A DNA stretch of 64,000 bases from Desulfovibrio legallii. GTDB lineage: Bacteria > Desulfobacterota > Desulfovibrionia > Desulfovibrionales > Desulfovibrionaceae. Shown here in pieces: positions 61,766-64,000 of this stretch. The notes under the pieces were generated by a model. It did no database searches, was not told where the DNA came from, and saw only the letters and a list, made by a program, of their open reading frames with translations. Within the stretch, counting starts at the first letter, position 1. Every line of letters starts with the position of its first letter. The DNA lies in the NCBI RefSeq assembly GCF_004309735.1, contig NZ_SIXC01000005.1, positions 62,001 to 126,000 on the forward strand. Direction: 5' to 3'. The position numbers and the translations under genes were made by a program.

Positions 61766-63607
61766 TTACTCTTCGGCCAGGACGCGCACGGATTCTCCAT
61801 AGGCGTCCTTGACGGTAGTCTTGATGCCCATGAGTTCATTCCAGCGGCGGAAGGTGCCTACAAAGACGAAGATCATCAGCACCATGACCAGGCAGGCCAG
61901 GGTGGCCAGCAGATACTTGCCGTTGGGGATGTAGTCGCCCGCCACCTGCAGATAGCCGGCCCAGAACGTGACCGCCGCCATGAACACGCCGGGTATGGCC
62001 GTGAGCAGGCAGAGCTTGCCGCGGTTCATACGCAGCAGCATGGTGGTGCTGACGATCAGGGCGCAGGCGGCCAGCAGCTGGTTGCTCATGCCAAAGAGCG
62101 GCCAGATGCTGCTGATGTTGCCGGTGTAGACCAGGTAGCCCCACATGGAGGTGAAGATCAGGCTGGTAATGACCACGCCGGGGGCCCAGTTCTTATCGCC
62201 AAAGGGCGCGTAGACCTTGCCCAGCATTTCCTGCAGGAAAAAGCGGCCCACGCGCGTGCCGGCGTCAATGGCGGTAAGGATGAACACCGCCTCAAACATG
62301 ACGGCGAAGTTGTACCAGTAGGCCATCAGGCTGTCCATGTACGGGATTTTGTGGAAGATATGGGCCATGCCCACGGCCAGAGAAACGGCCCCGCCGGGAC
62401 GGGCGTGCAGGTTCAGGCCAATTTTTTCTTCAAAAAATCCCAGGTCCACGGTATTGAGGGCCGGGTGCGCGGCTACCAGGGCGTCGAACTTGGCCGGGGT
62501 AGCGTTGATGGCAAAGTAGTCGCCGGGCATGAGCGTGCAGGCGGCGATAAGGGCCATAATGGCCACAAAGCCTTCCGTCAGCATGGCGCCGTAGCCCACA
62601 AACAGAATGTCGCGCTCATTGGCGATCATCTTGGGTGTGGTGCCCGTACCGATGATGGCGTGGAAGCCGGAAACGGCCCCGCAGGCAATGGTGATGAAGA
62701 TGAAGGGCAGCACAGGCCCGCCGATGACGGGGCCGCCGCCGTTGATGAAGGGGGTAATGGTGGGCATGAGCAGCGTGGGCCGCACAAAGATGATGCCCAG
62801 GGTCAGCATGAGGATGGTGCCGATTTTCAGATAGGTGGAAAGATAGTCGCGCGGCACCAGCAGAAACCACACCGGCAGCACCGAGGCGATGAAGCCGTAC
62901 ACGGCAATGGCAATGGCCACGGTGTTGCGGTTCCAGTCAAAGGCCCAGCCCAGCACGTCCTGTTTCATAAGGTCGTGCCCGCTGAGGATGCCGATAACCA
63001 GCAAAACCACGCCCACCACGCTGGCCAGGATGACGCTGTTCTGCTTGTAGCGCATGATCAGGCCCATGAGCATGGCTATGGGCATGGTGATGACCACGAT
63101 GAACAAAGACCAGGGCGCGTTGTGCATGGCGCTGATGCAGGCCAGCGAAAGGCCCGCCAGGGTCAGAACCAGGATGCAGAGCACGGCGATGCCGGCTACG
63201 GTGCCGGTTACCGGCCCCACTTCGCGCGTGGCAATGGCCGCAAGGCTCTGCCCTTTGTGGCGCACGGAAGCAAACAGAATGACCATATCGTGCACGGCGC
63301 CGCCCAGCACGCAGCCGATCAGAATCCAGAGCGCGCCCGGCAGATAGCCGAACTGCGCGGCCAGCACCGGGCCCACCAGCGGGCCAGCGGCGGCGATGGC
63401 GGCAAAATGGTGCCCGTACAACACAAATTCATTGGTTTTGACATAGTCGTGGCCGTCGGCAAAGCGCACGGCCGGGGTGGGGCGGCTGCCGTCCAGCCGC
63501 AACACTTTGTTGGCAAGAAAAATGCCGTAAAAACGGTAGGCGATGGCAAAAACGCACAATGCCACAAAGACCAGAGTCAGGGCATTGATATGCTCCAGAG
63601 CTTCCAT
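61766..63607 (-). CDS. cstA: CstA-family carrier (carbon starvation protein; pyruvate/peptide uptake)
   Basis: A 613-residue integral membrane protein with 16 or more hydrophobic segments. Family signatures include DYVKTNEFVLYGHHFAAIAA followed by AGPLVGPVLAAQFGYLPG, then GAVHDMVILFASVRHKGQSL, and GAVSGFHAIIGTGTTPKM. Members import pyruvate or peptides. Pyruvate uptake would suit a Desulfovibrio, but the substrate is not shown by the sequence. MEALEHINALTLVFVA at 63607 was chosen, with GGGAG upstream; the frame to 63826 is non-homologous. It is shorter than E. coli CstA (701), as many relatives are. Monocistronic. Confidence 0.94.
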   Translation of the reverse strand: MEALEHINALTLVFVALCVFAIAYRFYGIFLANKVLRLDGSRPTPAVRFADGHDYVKTNEFVLYGHHFAAIAAAGPLVGPVLAAQFGYLPGALWILIGCVLGGAVHDMVILFASVRHKGQSLAAIATREVGPVTGTVAGIAVLCILVLTLAGLSLACISAMHNAPWSLFIVVITMPIAMLMGLIMRYKQNSVILASVVGVVLLVIGILSGHDLMKQDVLGWAFDWNRNTVAIAIAVYGFIASVLPVWFLLVPRDYLSTYLKIGTILMLTLGIIFVRPTLLMPTITPFINGGGPVIGGPVLPFIFITIACGAVSGFHAIIGTGTTPKMIANERDILFVGYGAMLTEGFVAIMALIAACTLMPGDYFAINATPAKFDALVAAHPALNTVDLGFFEEKIGLNLHARPGGAVSLAVGMAHIFHKIPYMDSLMAYWYNFAVMFEAVFILTAIDAGTRVGRFFLQEMLGKVYAPFGDKNWAPGVVITSLIFTSMWGYLVYTGNISSIWPLFGMSNQLLAACALIVSTTMLLRMNRGKLCLLTAIPGVFMAAVTFWAGYLQVAGDYIPNGKYLLATLACLVMVLMIFVFVGTFRRWNELMGIKTTVKDAYGESVRVLAEE

Positions 63608-64000
63608 CTGGCTTCTCCCGTCAGAACTGTTTACGAATCCAGCGGTCACGCATCCTTGAGACCGTGATCGTGGCAATAGCCAACATACTTGAATTATTGC
63701 TTCCTTCCCCCCAAACGCCTCCTTGCTGCAAAATTGTGCGTATACACATGGGCGGGCTGTACCATGCCGAACATTCCCGCTGGTGTGCTCAGATAGTGAA
63801 GATGTACTTTTGCCTACACCAAACAAGTTTTACTGTCCATAACCCCGCACGGCGCGTGGCGCGTGGGTTGTGCGGCATACATTTCCCATTAAATACGTCA
63901 GGAATATATCCGTTGCGCGCCAAGGCCCTGCCCTCCGTCCGGCTTGCCGCCCTTGCATTCGCCCCGGCTCGGTACTATGGTAAGACATACCGGCTGGGGG
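63608..64000. other. Gene-free right end of the window
   Basis: Leader and promoter region of cstA on the minus strand, of mixed composition. A candidate -35 (TTGTTT at about 63828) has no convincing -10. An AT-rich stretch near 63890-63915 could hold a promoter for a plus-strand gene beyond the window. No open frame or RNA is recognised. Confidence 0.4.

Noticed and set aside
61634-63667. A 677-codon plus-strand frame over cstA
   Set aside because: It reads as His/Gly/Asp/Gln-rich nonsense, and the minus strand encodes a full CstA with all signatures.

Overview
The window looks like a chromosomal segment of a Desulfovibrio-type sulfate reducer (Desulfovibrionaceae). The DNA is GC-rich. It holds a stand-alone dissimilatory-type ATP sulfurylase with a Cys/His metal-site motif, an ATP synthase a/c operon separate from the F1 genes, flhB-flhA, an NDH-1 cluster without NuoEFG, a CstA-type carrier, a C4-dicarboxylate-type symporter and a methyl-accepting chemotaxis protein. 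The genus call is inferred from gene content and composition only.

Layout. 1-4264: tail of an L,D-transpeptidase/Cds6-like protein, a membrane-anchored unknown and an M16C metallopeptidase. 4.9-8.2 kb: sat and, convergent to it, lepA. 8.5-10.9 kb: minus-strand operon atpZ-atpI-atpB-atpE. 11.1-13.9 kb: MFS carrier and an RlmD-type 23S rRNA methyltransferase. 14.1-17.3 kb: flhB-flhA. 17.4-21.2 kb: lipoprotein, htpX, sodC, rlmE and yebC. 21.2-24.3 kb: mlaF, then mlaD-mlaC-mlaA, with no mlaE. 24.3-30.6 kb: an orphan OppD-type ATPase, thiE with a DUF362 gene, a large MscS-family channel and a cupin. 30.7-35.1 kb: chemoreceptor and two lipoproteins that look like diverged TraT relatives. 35.2-39.3 kb: topA, an XdhC-family gene and an unknown. 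39.5-45.4 kb: a complete tripartite RND efflux operon. 45.8-47.6 kb: tRNA-Ala(CGC) followed by an AT-richer islet with a zeta-toxin-like kinase, a small partner gene and long hairpin repeats. 47.6-59.3 kb: NDH-1 operon nuoABCDHIJK, then four antiporter-type subunits and one small membrane protein. 59.6-63.6 kb: a dctA-type symporter broken by a one-base frameshift, and cstA.

How the genes work together. The NDH-1 cluster has the membrane arm and the NuoB/C/D/I connecting module but no NADH-oxidising module. It probably takes electrons from ferredoxin or another low-potential carrier and pumps ions. The ATP synthase a/c subunits use such a gradient, and the c subunit lacks the sodium-type glutamine, so protons are the likely ion. 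Sat activates sulfate for the respiratory pathway.

The most unusual content is between the genes. Three families of structured repeats are visible. Family A (six copies, up to about 256 bp) has a hairpin at each end with compensatory changes, and sits close downstream of stop codons. Family B (three nearly identical 129-bp copies) folds into four hairpins and has CTAGAGCA/TGCTCTAG ends. Family C (three copies near the toxin islet) is one long hairpin with a compensatory deletion. Several copies supply or overlap the stop codon of the neighbouring gene.
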